64,000 bases of DNA from Pyropia yezoensis (lineage: Eukaryota > Rhodophyta > Bangiophyceae > Bangiales > Bangiaceae). Within the stretch, counting starts at the first letter, position 1. Each line of letters begins with the position of its first letter. The notes below the pieces were generated by a model, which worked only from the letters and a program-made list of their open reading frames with translations, was not told the origin of the DNA and did not search any database. This document shows positions 23,164 through 33,470 of this stretch, one piece after another. Location of the stretch: positions 12,577,777 to 12,641,776 of the forward strand of contig CM020619.1 of the NCBI GenBank assembly GCA_009829735.1, read 5' to 3'. A program made the position numbers and the translations under genes.

Positions 23164-25085
23164 GCTTCGAGTACCCCTAGTTTACCAGGGGTTATCTGGT
23201 GGCCCAGATACTCGACCGTCTGTTGGAAGAAGGCGCACTTCTTCAGACGCAGGGTTACCCCGGCGTTCCTCAAGAGGGTGAGTACCTCGTCAACATGTTG
23301 TACATGGTCATCCATGTTACGCGAGAAGACGATGACGTCATCGAGGTACACTAGGCAGTTACGCCACTTCACCCCCGACAGTATGATGTCGATAGCCCGC
23401 TGGAATGTAGCGGGGGCGTTGGACAATCCGAAGGGCATCCTTAGGAACTCGTACACTCCACTGTGACAGACGAATGCCGTCTTGGGGATATCCTCGTCCG
23501 CCACCGGGATCTGCCAGTATCCGGCATTGCAGTCGATGGTGGTAAACACCGTAGCCTGCCCCAGGGAGTCGATGCATTCATCCATCCTTGGTAAAGGGTA
23601 TGAGTCCTTCTTGGTAACCAAGTTGAGGCGTCGATAATCGATGCAAAACCGAGGGGTTTGATCCTTCTTCGGCACAATAACGACTGGGGCACCCCATTCC
23701 GACATCGAAGGTCGGATCACCTTAGCTTCACTCATCCTCTTCACTTCTCCATCAACGATCTCTCGTTGCATAGGTCCCGCTCGGTGCGGTTGTGAGCGGG
23801 CGGGTCGTGCGCCTGGTACCAGGTCTATACGATGTTGGGTTGCCCCAATGGTCCCCAAGGCCCCGCCTGTCCACATAACGTCATGCTTTCTTAGCATCCG
23901 TCGTACCCCTTCGGCTACCGAAGGGGGAAGGTGGTCGAGGTCAGCCTCGGCCAGTGCCTTCAAGGCCTCTTGGTCCTTTGGCGGCAGGTCCGCCGGAGCC
24001 GCCGATGGGAAAGGCTTCCCGTCATCGGGTTGCTGTCGCTCGGTGGTCTCGGCGACCGCCAGTACTTCAAGTGGTTCCACTTGACCTTCCTTATCAGGGG
24101 TAAGGATATCTCCTTCGTAGAGTTCGGCAATCCCGAGGATAGTTCCCTTCGGGAGGGTGACTGCCTTACGGCGATAGTTCGCCATCACTAGGAGGGACGA
24201 CCCTCCTGCTGGGAGGTCTATGAGACCGTTGGCCATGGTCAACCCATGGCGCTTGTACGTCCGTAGGTTGGACTGTACTCTGCAGATGCCTGCGAGGTCG
24301 CAGTTAACCGGGAGGACTGTCTCCGACAACGGCTCAAAGCGAGTTCGCTTGGCCAACGGAAGTGTCTTCGGCTCGACGCTTGCGTACACCTCAGCTACGT
24401 TAACGTGGCTTCCTTGTAGCGTCAGGTCCCTGACGATAGCCGTGTGTCCTCGCTTCGTCCCGTCGGCTTCTTGAAGCTCGACGGTCCTCCGGCCTGGCCG
24501 GATTGCATCAACGTGAACGTTGATGAAGGTGCACCCCAGTATGCAGGGCACCGATAGCGTTTCACATACCAGGAAGTCAACTTCCGTGGTGAGATCCCCG
24601 ATGGTAACCCGCAGCGACATCGCTGCGGTCGTACGAATGAGTCGACCATTCGCGTCCTTGATGGTGGGTCCCCGAGTCACTCTGACTCGTGGAAGCCACT
24701 TGTCCGGGAGGGTATCCTTCCGGATAAGGTTGGGTCCAGCCCCTGTATCCAGTACAGGGTAGTACGATCGTGTCGACTGGGGGTCAACCCCCAGTGTGGC
24801 TGATACCTTGAAGTTCTCCAAGGTAAACAACACATGTCCTACACCGATATCCGGTGTAGCTCGGGCATCCTGAACAGGGCCCTTGTCTGGTTCTACGTGA
24901 CGGGGCTTCCCGTCCTCTCCTCCCAACCTTGGAGGTTGGTCATCAATCCCCTGACGCCGTGTCGTCGGGGCCGGAAGGTGTACCCGGGGGTTGATGCGGC
25001 GTCGGCTCAACCGCGCTCTCCGTGGGGCTTTCCCCGCGGTACTCCGGGGTGGCTTGCTTGGGTAACCCCAGCGCCCCCCGGTCAT
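20919..25085 (-). CDS. pol: Pol polyprotein of C-young (1,388 aa)
   Basis: One long open frame with the Ty3/gypsy order: aspartic protease (about 24,770), reverse transcriptase (about 23,700-23,180), RNase H (about 22,930-22,640), integrase with zinc-binding and catalytic domains (about 22,220-21,500), and a chromodomain-like segment close to the C-terminus (about 21,080-20,950). That order and the terminal chromodomain-like part point to a chromovirus-like lineage. The frame follows gag closely in a different frame, as in families that use frameshifting or reinitiation. The frame looks whole. The copy at 15,968-18,212 belongs to the duplicated assembly block. Confidence 0.93.
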   Translation of the reverse strand: MTGGRWGYPSKPPRSTAGKAPRRARLSRRRINPRVHLPAPTTRRQGIDDQPPRLGGEDGKPRHVEPDKGPVQDARATPDIGVGHVLFTLENFKVSATLGVDPQSTRSYYPVLDTGAGPNLIRKDTLPDKWLPRVRVTRGPTIKDANGRLIRTTAAMSLRVTIGDLTTEVDFLVCETLSVPCILGCTFINVHVDAIRPGRRTVELQEADGTKRGHTAIVRDLTLQGSHVNVAEVYASVEPKTLPLAKRTRFEPLSETVLPVNCDLAGICRVQSNLRTYKRHGLTMANGLIDLPAGGSSLLVMANYRRKAVTLPKGTILGIAELYEGDILTPDKEGQVEPLEVLAVAETTERQQPDDGKPFPSAAPADLPPKDQEALKALAEADLDHLPPSVAEGVRRMLRKHDVMWTGGALGTIGATQHRIDLVPGARPARSQPHRAGPMQREIVDGEVKRMSEAKVIRPSMSEWGAPVVIVPKKDQTPRFCIDYRRLNLVTKKDSYPLPRMDECIDSLGQATVFTTIDCNAGYWQIPVADEDIPKTAFVCHSGVYEFLRMPFGLSNAPATFQRAIDIILSGVKWRNCLVYLDDVIVFSRNMDDHVQHVDEVLTLLRNAGVTLRLKKCAFFQQTVEYLGHQITPGKLGVLEANTRALRDVRFPNTQTQLKSFLGMCNVYRRFVKDFARIAKPLTVLTSSTLPKVLQPPSPSEEEAFESLKRALLAPPVLALPHRRGTFVIDVDACDTQVGCTLLQGETLIGTDNVIPDLRPVGYFSRTLNPAERNYSATERECLGVIWAVQLLRPYLEGSRFIVRSDHEPLRWLLNLGDKDSDSHGRLARWRLKMAEHDYRTVYKAGSTHHLGDALSRLDTPSGDTRPVDEDIPVVPVCMVGNATQGMADHTMAHLACPLTLADFCEAQANDDDCRCHRANLLAGTAGIFSENEDGLIYRRAPADGRHQVVVPVSLRQAVMKREHENPTAGHPGGSRMFAAMRRFFYWPAMAVDVVDHVRGCHPCARNRMSLHRRASAMKLFPPDGPNEQVAIDILGPLPITEEGNRYILFMSDRFTKLSRAAAIPNDTAYTIMNAVVDHWISAYGVMKQLLSDNGANLTSAFCTKVLGMFGIEPRWASDYHPQSNGQVERFNRTIVKMLQCYVAEHTNTWDRLLSVLTLAYNARPHRSTNIAPLEWVMPLGVGNLTLPPGRCTRYDTPKGRPAERIHLAWLAKLSWMIPKLKGALDRTQLRYKKNFDARLRVRNATLVTGDWVYIRHQKFRGNKLMQPVKGPYQILHRDDHSVILRSDTEIQRISMNDVTPAPMPEQPQPVPAGLLHEALTTHRSDDPVGPDGTPYQVESVVGHTDPDLPGPWYVKVMWVGYDSPTWEQAANIPRQLLMPYMRRRRLL

Positions 25086-25093
25086 CCTTCCTC

Positions 25094-27283
25094 TTACTCG
25101 TTTCCCGCCCTTGGTAGGGTGCTGTCCGCCGGGACATCCGGCTGAGGAGGTGCCCCCTCGACGGCCAGTACTCCACCTGGAGCTGGCTGCCTACCCGGTG
25201 CGGGTCCGGGTGCTCGGGCGGGATACCCCCCGGTGGATGCCTTGCGTTGCGCCGCTGCCCGCCGAGACTCCTCGGGGATGAGTGGGCAGGAAGACACCCA
25301 GTGCTGGGGATCCCCACACAACATACACCCGGACGTGCCGGTCCCCCCTTGAGTTCGCATCGGGGTAGCCCCGTAGCTACGGTTGCCTCCCTCGGGCGCC
25401 CGAGTGCCTGCTCCCTGGTAGGCCTTGGGTCCTTGGGTCAACCGGAACATGGATTCCCCCAACCGGTTGGGTCGGCCCGCAATCAGCGGGGGTGCCTCCG
25501 TGCGCACCGCCCATGTTGGCAAGGGGTGGTGAGGGTTACCCGTCACCGGGGAGTACCCCGTAGTCCGCACATACGGGACGCGCCGTCCCGTTCCTTCGTT
25601 GACCTGGAACTGGGTTCCAGCCGGGGCGATGTACGCTACCGTACCATGTTCATCAATCACCAGCGTCGCCGGTAGCAGCAGGTGGCCCTGTTGGTCGACT
25701 ACAGGGTCATCCTCACCAATAGGGGTATGTTCGGTCGCCACCAGTACTGGTGCGGCCTTACGTTCCACCTTCTCTTGCCTCGGTACCGGGGTAAGACTGG
25801 GCTTGCCTCCCTCACCCTTGGGCTTCGGGGCCAAGGCACACTCCGGGTGTAGAACCCGGTAGGCGTCCCCTAGGGACTTGCACATATGCATCAGTCGACT
25901 GAAGTTCGTCCGTGCCGTGTTGGCGCCTCGTGCGGATATCCGCACGTAGTTGGGTACTCCTGCGAACAGGATGGCCCGTAGCTCCCCTTCTCCGAGGAGC
26001 TTCCCCAGCTCGTAGTCGAGCTCTTGGATCCGGCGTCCAAACATCTCCTCATCCTCCCAGGACTGGGCGGTGGCAGTGCGAAGGGCCCAATAGTGGTCCT
26101 CGCACTTGTCCTCACTGAGGTAGCTGCTCAGCAGCTCCTTCAATATCCCACGGTAATCCATGGGGGTGGCCGCGACCCTCATTCCCGGCATCGGGGATGC
26201 CTGGCGAAGAATGCCTCGCACCCGTTCATCAACAAAGAACGGGAGGATCTCCAGGGCCAGCCCCTCGTTAACGAGCGCCTTGTCTGCGGCTGCCTTGAAG
26301 CTAGTCAAGAAGCCGATGACTGCCAACGGGCGTCCGTTCGGCCCTCCGAACATAGGGACTCCCTTCATAAGGGTCTGCATAGAGCGGATCGCCCGATGCG
26401 ACGTATTACGCATCGATTCCGATACGGTGGTAGAGCGGTCCTCCAAACGATAACGTTCCGGAGTAAGAACCGACCGGAAGACCTCGTTGACGATCTCCGT
26501 GTCAGCGTCCTGGATATCCAGTCGCTTAGCCAGTTGATGAGCGAACTCATCGGATTCCATCCGCTTCAGTAGGCTCGCAGTTACCTGCGCGGTCATAGCT
26601 TCCACCACTGAAGATGGTACTTCAGGCGTCGGCACCTCGGGAACCCGAGTTGCCTGGCCTCCTTCGTCGTGGGGGTACTGCGAGAGGGTACCCCCTCCCC
26701 CAATAACCGACTCTCCCCCGGCGTACGTATCCGCCGGGTCGTGTCCGCGGAGTCCGCTTCGGGTGCTCCGAGCGTATCGCTCCGTGTGACTCCGTTCCAA
26801 CTCTGCCGACGGTTCGGACCCATACCCACTTGTGTCCGGGGGTTGTCCAGGAGTAGCAACCCCGGGATTGACCCTGGTGGACTCCGAAAGTAGTCCGGCC
26901 GGTTCGAACCGTACCGGTGTGGGAGGAACACGACGGGGTCCCGTCGTGTGCCGTGTTGACATCAACACTGCCATTGCGTCCTCCGTCCGATCTTGACGGG
27001 CGTCGAGCCCGGAAAACCGGGCCTCGATGCGGGCCAATGATGCCATCAGGGAATCCCCTGGTGAAGGAGGCGGCGGAGTGAGGTCGGTCGACGACAGTTG
27101 AGGCGGGCCCCCGCCTCCTGCCGTCCGAGCCGTGCCAAACGTCGATCCGGCACCGGAAAGCATTGGCGTCTCAATGTTATCGATCGGGTTCCCGATCCCG
27201 GTTCCCGTAGTCACCTCCGGAGTCGGCGTCGACGCCGATCCGTCATCTTGAACGTTCCCCGTCTCTTGGGTAGACATAGTCAC
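25094..27283 (-). CDS. gag: Gag of C-young (729 aa)
   Basis: The open frame starts 221 bases inside the 5' LTR. The N-terminal third is polar and low in complexity. The middle is an alpha-helical capsid-like region similar to the gag fragment of C-old at 6,085-6,440. A CCHC zinc knuckle (C-x2-C-x4-H-x4-C) lies near the C-terminus, as in nucleocapsid domains. Pol begins just downstream in another frame. The frame looks whole. Confidence 0.9.
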   Translation of the reverse strand: MTMSTQETGNVQDDGSASTPTPEVTTGTGIGNPIDNIETPMLSGAGSTFGTARTAGGGGPPQLSSTDLTPPPPSPGDSLMASLARIEARFSGLDARQDRTEDAMAVLMSTRHTTGPRRVPPTPVRFEPAGLLSESTRVNPGVATPGQPPDTSGYGSEPSAELERSHTERYARSTRSGLRGHDPADTYAGGESVIGGGGTLSQYPHDEGGQATRVPEVPTPEVPSSVVEAMTAQVTASLLKRMESDEFAHQLAKRLDIQDADTEIVNEVFRSVLTPERYRLEDRSTTVSESMRNTSHRAIRSMQTLMKGVPMFGGPNGRPLAVIGFLTSFKAAADKALVNEGLALEILPFFVDERVRGILRQASPMPGMRVAATPMDYRGILKELLSSYLSEDKCEDHYWALRTATAQSWEDEEMFGRRIQELDYELGKLLGEGELRAILFAGVPNYVRISARGANTARTNFSRLMHMCKSLGDAYRVLHPECALAPKPKGEGGKPSLTPVPRQEKVERKAAPVLVATEHTPIGEDDPVVDQQGHLLLPATLVIDEHGTVAYIAPAGTQFQVNEGTGRRVPYVRTTGYSPVTGNPHHPLPTWAVRTEAPPLIAGRPNRLGESMFRLTQGPKAYQGAGTRAPEGGNRSYGATPMRTQGGTGTSGCMLCGDPQHWVSSCPLIPEESRRAAAQRKASTGGYPARAPGPAPGRQPAPGGVLAVEGAPPQPDVPADSTLPRAGNE

Positions 27284-27483
27284 AATCAGTCCCCCGACGC
27301 AACGATCACCACGAATAAGAGAGCGAGGGGGTAGATTGGGGAGAGTAACAGTATGTCACAGTCACAGGTAAAATCTCAACACAATCGATCAGGTCGCAAC
27401 ACCACGAGTACAAGAAAAGGACCGGATCCCTATCCGTGTGCCAGGGCCGAAGACGGCGTCACCACAAGGGTGACGGAAACCCG

Positions 27484-27502
27484 TCCCCTGCTGCTCCACC
27501 AA
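27484..27502 (-). other. Primer-binding site of C-young
   Basis: Read on -, TGGTGGAGCAGCAGGGGAC begins one base inside the 5' LTR. TGG complements the CCA tail of a tRNA, so the expected primer tRNA would end GTCCCCTGCTGCTCCACCA. The same 19 bases occur at 31,024-31,042 next to the LTR of family-B element B, so both families use one primer tRNA. Confidence 0.85.
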
Positions 27503-27503
27503 T

Positions 27504-27864
27504 GTAGCACAATAGGAATCCGTCGCACGTCCACTCTCAGGGAACACTCACCAAGGGGGATCGGCACCAACGTCACCGGGAGGCCAAGGTTGCTGTCCTT
27601 GGAGCGCAAGCCACGGGACCAAGATGGGAGCCCAAATGGGAGGGGTTTGTTGTTCTCCTTGGCCGGCGGTGGATTCGCCACCGGCCCCCTCGTTATAAAC
27701 CCTCGGAGACACTACTAACTACCCTCCACCCCAAGATGCAAGTCCCTCTGGTAATACGTAACTTATAGATACCGTGACCAGTTCGGACTCTCAAATTGGA
27801 AGTTAAGGATTAGAAGTAGCCCCCCTGATATTAGGGTCACAATACGGACAACCATATTGCTACA
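27504..27864 (-). repeat. 5' LTR of C-young
   Basis: 361 bp from TGTAGCA to TGCTACA, followed outside by the target duplication CGCCC. The primer-binding site lies on its inner side, which fixes the orientation of the element as -. Confidence 0.93.
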
Positions 27865-28315
27865 CGCCCCCATACCATAGACGGGGACCCCCATCAGGCA
27901 CGACAGGGGCGGAAGGTGACACTGGCGCAGCCAGAGGAGCCACAGGATCCGACACGGCTACCACCAGAGCCGGTGGCGCCTGATACGAGGCCCGGTTGGA
28001 CCCTACTGAAGTGGCCCGACCGTAAACCCGGCGGGGCTCCGCCCGAAGACGGGACACATCCTGCTCCCCACCCGCAGAGCCCCACTCTCGGGGACAACGG
28101 CCAACCCCCACCGGAATCGGGTTACCGAACCACGGGGCGAGGACCTGAAGAGGGTCATGGATAACCATGGGAGTACCCAGGTCAAAAAGAGCCTCGGTGG
28201 ACGCCCACACGAAGTAGCTGGGCTCACCCGGCTGAGTGCGCCCGATGCGCAACGAGTGAATAGGCAAGGGGGAAGCCCCAGCCTGCGGATCCCGGTACGC
28301 GGGTAGGTTCAACAC

Positions 28316-28784
28316 TGTGGCAGTATTGACCCCCAGGTAGGGGGGCAACACGTGCCATGCAAGGGGCGGCAGGCCACTAGCCGGATCCGTTCCTCCCCCT
28401 TCATTTGGGTCCATATTCCCTAAGTTTGGGATAGTTAGCTTAGTAGTAAATCCAACTTGGATTTGAGGGTTTTCTGCATTTATCGTCTTGAATTTTCGTG
28501 TGGCCCGGTGGGCAGGTGCTGGGGTGGGAGATTCTGAGTGGCGAGAATCTGAGGGGACCCTGGGGGGATAAGGGGAGGGACAGCGGGGCTTGGCCCTGCT
28601 TCCCCGTCCCGACCAAGAAACTGTTGGACCACACACCATCTTCTTGTTTGTCAGTGGGGGGATTGCCCCACAACAGGGACAGAGTGTGTGCGACTTGCAC
28701 TTCTTCCGGTTCCCCCGACACGGGAGGAAGCGCTTGTACACCGCCCCAACTTGGATGTCGCGTGTGCGAGAGGTTTTTGCCACA
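28316..28784 (+). repeat. Solo family-B LTR with AACAC target duplication
   Basis: 469 bp from TGTGGCA to TGCCACA. The pentamer AACAC stands on both sides (28,311-28,315 and 28,785-28,789). It lies inside the antisense ORF of C-old. It is inverted relative to the LTR at 31,045-31,513, so the two are not the ends of one element, and its own target duplication confirms an independent insertion. Confidence 0.95.
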
Positions 28785-29056
28785 AACACCTTCGCCCAGT
28801 TCACAGCATCGTGAACGGCCGAGAGGGCCTCGATTTCACGGGCCAACACGGTCTTGCCAGCAATGAGGTCAACGCCCAGCTCCCCAATATGCCGACGGAC
28901 ACCCTTCGGAAGATAAAACAGCCGCCCCTGCCGACGCATGGACAGCAGGAAGAAGAAAGCCTGCCTGAGGGTAACCTCGAGGGTGAAGGTCCTCTGCAAC
29001 GGGTGGACAGGCCGAGAGGCCAACACACTACCGAAGTATCGAAGGCACGAGCCGGT

Positions 29057-31513
29057 CCACCCAAGTTGGGGCGGTGCACAGCGAGGGGAGGCGCCACGCT
29101 TCCAATGCACGCGCCCAAGCTGGGTCGCCTGCAGGCGGTGGTGCAACTTTGACCACGTCATGTCCGTTCACTGTGCGGACCCCATCGTCACTTTCGATGC
29201 TGAAGCGCCGCCCATCAGTACGAAGGACCTGGTACGGCCCCTTCGTCTGGAATACCAACTTACCCCCAGTTGGGGTGTGTGAGTGAACCAGTACCCAGTC
29301 ACCCTGCTCGGGGACATGCTTAGCATTGCGCACCTTTTTTTCAAAGGTACGCTTGTAGCGCTTTTGTGCTTTGTCCATCTCAGCCCTGACTTTAGGGATG
29401 AGCTTTCAAGCCTAGCAGCGAGCTCCGCCTTACTCTCAGTAGGAGTAGGCGTACTGCCAAGATCCTCCCTAGTTGGGAGCGGCCGCCGCACGGCGATAGA
29501 CCGCACGCGACGGGGAGTCACAAAAGCGAGGGGTACTTCCCCGGTAGATGAGTGAACCTGCGAATTGTAGGCAGTGGTAAGAATAGAAATGTATTGGTCC
29601 CACGTTTTCACGTGCTCACTCACATAGTGGCGCAGCTGCCGAACAATAGTTTTGCTGAAGCGCTCCACCTGCTCATTAGTTTTTGGGTAGCAGGGGGTGG
29701 CATAGTTTGCCTTAACCCCCAACATATCCAGCACTCCCTGAAACAGTACAGACGCAAATTGCGGTCCATTGTCCGATAGTGTACTATCTGGGATGCCATA
29801 CGCGGCAACCCAATGTTCTAGGAAGGCTGGCACGACCAACATGGCCGTGATCTCTGCCAGCGGGATCGCTCGCGTAAGTTTCGTGAAGCGGTCACAGATG
29901 ACCAGGAGGTACTGGTTGCCCTCCTCGGTCACTGGCAGTGGCCCAAGGATGTCCATTGCCAACGCGGCAAAGGGCTCCTTGGCCGGAAACAGTAGCATAG
30001 CCGTAGTAGGCCGCCGTTCCATCAGACGGTTCTGCGCACAACTTGTGCAGGCAGCCACCCAACTGTAGATGTCCACCACCATGGACGGCCAGTAGTACCT
30101 CGTCCTCAGGGTCTGGTACAGTTTACTAGACCCCAGGTGTCCACCTGTGGGAGCGTTATGCTCCCTCTCAAGAATACTGTCATTGAGGGATGCGGGGACG
30201 ACAAGTTGTTCGGTCCCCTGGAATACCCCCCTCCTCATGAGGAGGCCATCGTCTCCCAGAAAGAACCGCGTCTCCGCCACTGTATCCAGTGTATCCCTCT
30301 GCGACTTGCAGAAGGGGTCCTCGGCCTGGGCATTAAGGCCATCTGGAAAACTCGCCACAATCTGATTCAGAATAGTATTCATCATCGTGACCACCAGGTC
30401 CCGCAAAGTCTGCCGCAACACATTGGTCGCCTCCCGACGGACAGTTTCCGCGAGGAGTGGATTGTCGACTCCAGTTTAGTCTCGGTCCGCCTCCGGGAGT
30501 CCACCTGAGGGGTAACCACGATCCTCAGGGGTCTCAACCGGGGGCATGGACGCGAGCCCATCGCCGACCAACGGAGGTCCGCCGTCCTCCGAAAGCCTAG
30601 TTGGCGACGGCTCCAAGCCAAAGTTGGCTCCAACCCGAGCGGAACCCGCGGGGACAGTCCTCACCCCTTGGGACGTTCCCGTTGAGCTTACCACACGGTG
30701 GCCAGACTTCGGCCCACCCACACCAGAAGTGTCTCCCGAGTGAACTCCCGACTGAGTCGGGGTGGCCTGTTGCCCGCCCGCACATCCAGTCCTGCTGGCT
30801 TGAGGGACCTCCAGTCCCTCTGCGACCCCAGGTAAACCCACCTGTGTCTCACCAGTACTCGAAGGCACTGAAGTGCGTGCGTCACCCGTGTACTCCCCGG
30901 ACGACGGGGGGTCCGAACTAGCCATGTTGGCTGACGATTCGTATGACACGGTCCAAGTCCACCGTTCCTCTGAGACAGAGGGCCCCCTACACCCGGGTGC
31001 ACCCGGAGGTAAAGTTTACCTCTGTCCCCTGCTGCTCCACCAAATGTGGCAAAAACCACTTACACACACGGCACCCAAGTTGGGGCGGTGTACAAGCGCT
31101 TCCTCCCGTGTCGGGGGAACCGGAAGAAGTGCAAGTCGCACACACTCTGTCCCTGTTGTGGGGCAATCCCCCCACTGACAAACAAGAAGATGGTGTGTGG
31201 TCCAACAGTTTCTTGGTCGGGACGGGGAAGCAGGGCCAAGCCCCGCTGTCCCTCCCCTTATCCCCCCAGGGTCCCCTCAGATTCTCGCCACTCAGAATCT
31301 CCCACCCCAGCACCTGCCCACCGGGCCACACGAAAATTCAAGACGATAAATGCAGAAAACCCTCAAATCCAAGTTGGATTTACTACTAAGCTAACTATCC
31401 CAAACTTAGGGAATATGGACCCAAATGCAGGGGGAGGAACGGATCCGGCTAGTGGCCTGCCGCCCCTTGCATGGCACGTGTTGCCCCCCTACCTGTGGGT
31501 CAATACTGCCACA
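29057..31513 (-). mobile_element. B: partial Ty3/gypsy element of family B
   Basis: Read on -: 5' LTR 31,045-31,513, primer-binding site 31,024-31,042, a gag-like frame (30,949-30,476), then integrase with a C-terminal region (about 30,421-29,060). No reverse-transcriptase segment and no full 3' LTR are recognisable, so the copy is partial and broken. Flanking pentamers CCGGT (29,052-29,056) and CCGGC (31,514-31,518) agree at four of five positions and place both ends within one codon region of the C-old antisense ORF. It inserted after C-old and carries the same primer-binding site as C-young. Confidence 0.85.
31045..31513 (-). repeat. 5' LTR of element B
   Basis: 469 bp bounded by TGTGGCA and TGCCACA in reverse orientation to the copy at 28,316-28,784, with a few percent divergence concentrated near one end. 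Confidence 0.9.
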
Positions 31514-33470
31514 CCGGCGTCAAACCAGAAAGCCGGGGCGGGTTCCCACCCCTCCTGCCATAGAGGCGGGCGCACTGGAGTGTACACCGGCGCGCGACCG
31601 TTACCGGTCTGCAACGCACACTTTATATCCGTGCGAAACGCATCGGCCATGACACCATAGTTGCGTCGCCAGCTCGACGCCGAATTGAGCCCCGCCATGA
31701 ACGGGTACGGCGCCGTCAACGTCAGATACGAAGATACCCCCGGGAAGTACTCAAACCTGGGATGCCGGCCAGTATCGGGCACGGTGTGCCCGAACGCAAC
31801 AGAGGTCACAGCGGCCGCAACCCCCCGAGCACAAGCCGGGTAATCAACGTCCCGCGGCAACGCCGGAGCATCCAAGTCGCATACCCCGAACGCGGGGTTG
31901 AGGAAGACCTCACCCCGCCGGACCCGGGTTCGCCAGAGCTGGGCATGCCGGTCGTCCGGCTGACTCAGAATCCAATGACGCTCCACACGGACCGCATTCG
32001 GCTGGTTGACCAGCCGCGCCAACTCCCGCTCCCAACTCGGGTCCAACTAGATGCGCCGGGAGGAATTTCAAGGGTAGCTCGGCGGGTGCAAGTCCACCCG
32101 CATCCGGCCAGCAGAGTCCATCGGCTCTTGCACGGCGAGGCCTCGAACCCGGGCCACCAAGTCGGAGACCGACATAGGGGGGTGGCCCGCCACCAAGGCG
32201 ACGCCGCCACCAAGCGGGGCAAACCGGGCGGGCCCAGGAAGAATCGGCGGCGCCGGGGTAAGCTCCACCGGCGGATGGGCCGGCGCCGCAGGCGCACGGG
32301 GGCGAGAAGGAAGAAAAAGGGCGGGCGCCCGCCCGCAGTATCTCCCGAAATCCACCGCCATCGGTGAAGACACGTCTGGACCGCCAGTTGCCCGCGGCAC
32401 CGCGGGGTGTGCGCCGTCACAACCCCGGCCCGACGACGGCACAACGGGCACCGATGGGGTAGACCCTTTAACCGCCCCCTCGGACGGACCACCAACCGGG
32501 CGGGTACCCGCACCATCCTGATCCGCCGTCCCGGCCGGGGCGCCGCCATGACCACTAGCAGCAGCGGCTGCACCTTTTTGAGGTAGCGCCACGCCGGCGC
32601 CGGCGACGGGAGCCATCCGGGCCGCCGGAGGAGTAGGAGCAGGAACCGCCACACGCGTTTGACCGCCCCCCGACGGAGCCGTCGTGCCGCTGCAAACGGA
32701 CGACAACCCGCCCGGCACGCCCGCCGCAGCCACGCGGACGGTCACCCGATCCTCGTCGTCCGACAAGCTCGCAAGGAAGCACTCAGCAGCGGTGGCGGAG
32801 ACGTGAACGTCGTCCTGCATCACCTCCTCCTCCTCAAACAGGAGGTCGTCCTCGCCCCCGGGCACCTGGTGGTCCGACATGGTGGATTGGATGCGGGTAA
32901 GAGAGGCGCCCCGTGCCAAGAAAGCCGCAGCCGGCTCGACCCGGTACAAGGAACGTTCGGGGACGAGCCAGGGAAGCGCGGGCACCCGCGCTTATAACCA
33001 CACAGCCCGGCACGAGCGATACGGCGATGCGAAACGACCCGCGCCAACCGAGCTCCGAGGTCGCTCACCCAGGCACCTGGGTCAGGGCCACGCCCTCACA
33101 CGGGGTAATCAAGGGGGGTCACCCCACAACAGCCCCCGCGAAACGCCGGCAGCCCCCGCTCCCACTTACTCGTCCACACGAGAGGGGCCCCCCTACCACC
33201 AGGCGCCTGGTGGCGGATCCGCTTGCACCACTTCCCGGAGAGAGGGTCGTGACACGAATACCCGCATCGGGAATTCAACGGTACGGAAAACGGATCGTGT
33301 GTGTACCACACAAAGGGGGGCACCCCCCTCAGACAACCCCGAAAACGGGTGTCTGCCGTGACAGGGCGCAAAGCCCTACCCGACTGGTAAACGGTCGCGC
33401 GACCGCCTTACATTCGGAAAGCCGAATGCAACTTGACCCGAGGACGGGCCGAATCTAAGGCGAAGATATG

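Larger units (their letters stand above)
12095..27864 (-). mobile_element. C-young: complete-looking Ty3/gypsy retrotransposon with an antisense extra ORF
   Basis: The element reads on -: 5' LTR 27,504-27,864, primer-binding site, gag, pol, a non-coding stretch, an ORF on the opposite strand, and 3' LTR 12,095-12,456. Both LTRs run TGTAGCA...TGCTACA. The pentamer CGCCC flanks both outer ends (12,090-12,094 and 27,865-27,869), and the two flanks come from one locus, the antisense ORF of C-old. By eye the LTRs differ by about three substitutions and one length difference over 361 bp, so insertion was recent. The span includes a 500-N gap and a duplicated 4.45-kb block that is probably an assembly artefact. 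Without these the element would be about 10.8 kb. It looks whole. Confidence 0.92.
27865..33470 (+). mobile_element. C-old, right part (antisense ORF and its leader), split by two insertions
   Basis: Continuation of C-old after C-young. The antisense ORF reads on -: its N-terminal half at 31,514-32,880 (Met at 32,880), later portions at 28,785-29,056 and 27,865-28,315, and its end at 11,750-12,094. The interruptions are B (29,057-31,513), a solo LTR (28,316-28,784) and C-young. The leader runs to about 33,470 and matches 12,457-13,041 of C-young. The encoded protein keeps the acidic N-terminus, the low-complexity region and much of the globular half, with few breaks apart from the insertions. 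A 3' LTR is not evident directly beyond 33,470. Confidence 0.8.

Noticed and set aside
28316-31513. Reading 28,316-28,784 and 31,045-31,513 as the two LTRs of one element
   Set aside because: They are in opposite orientation and the left one has its own perfect AACAC target duplication, so it is a separate solo LTR.
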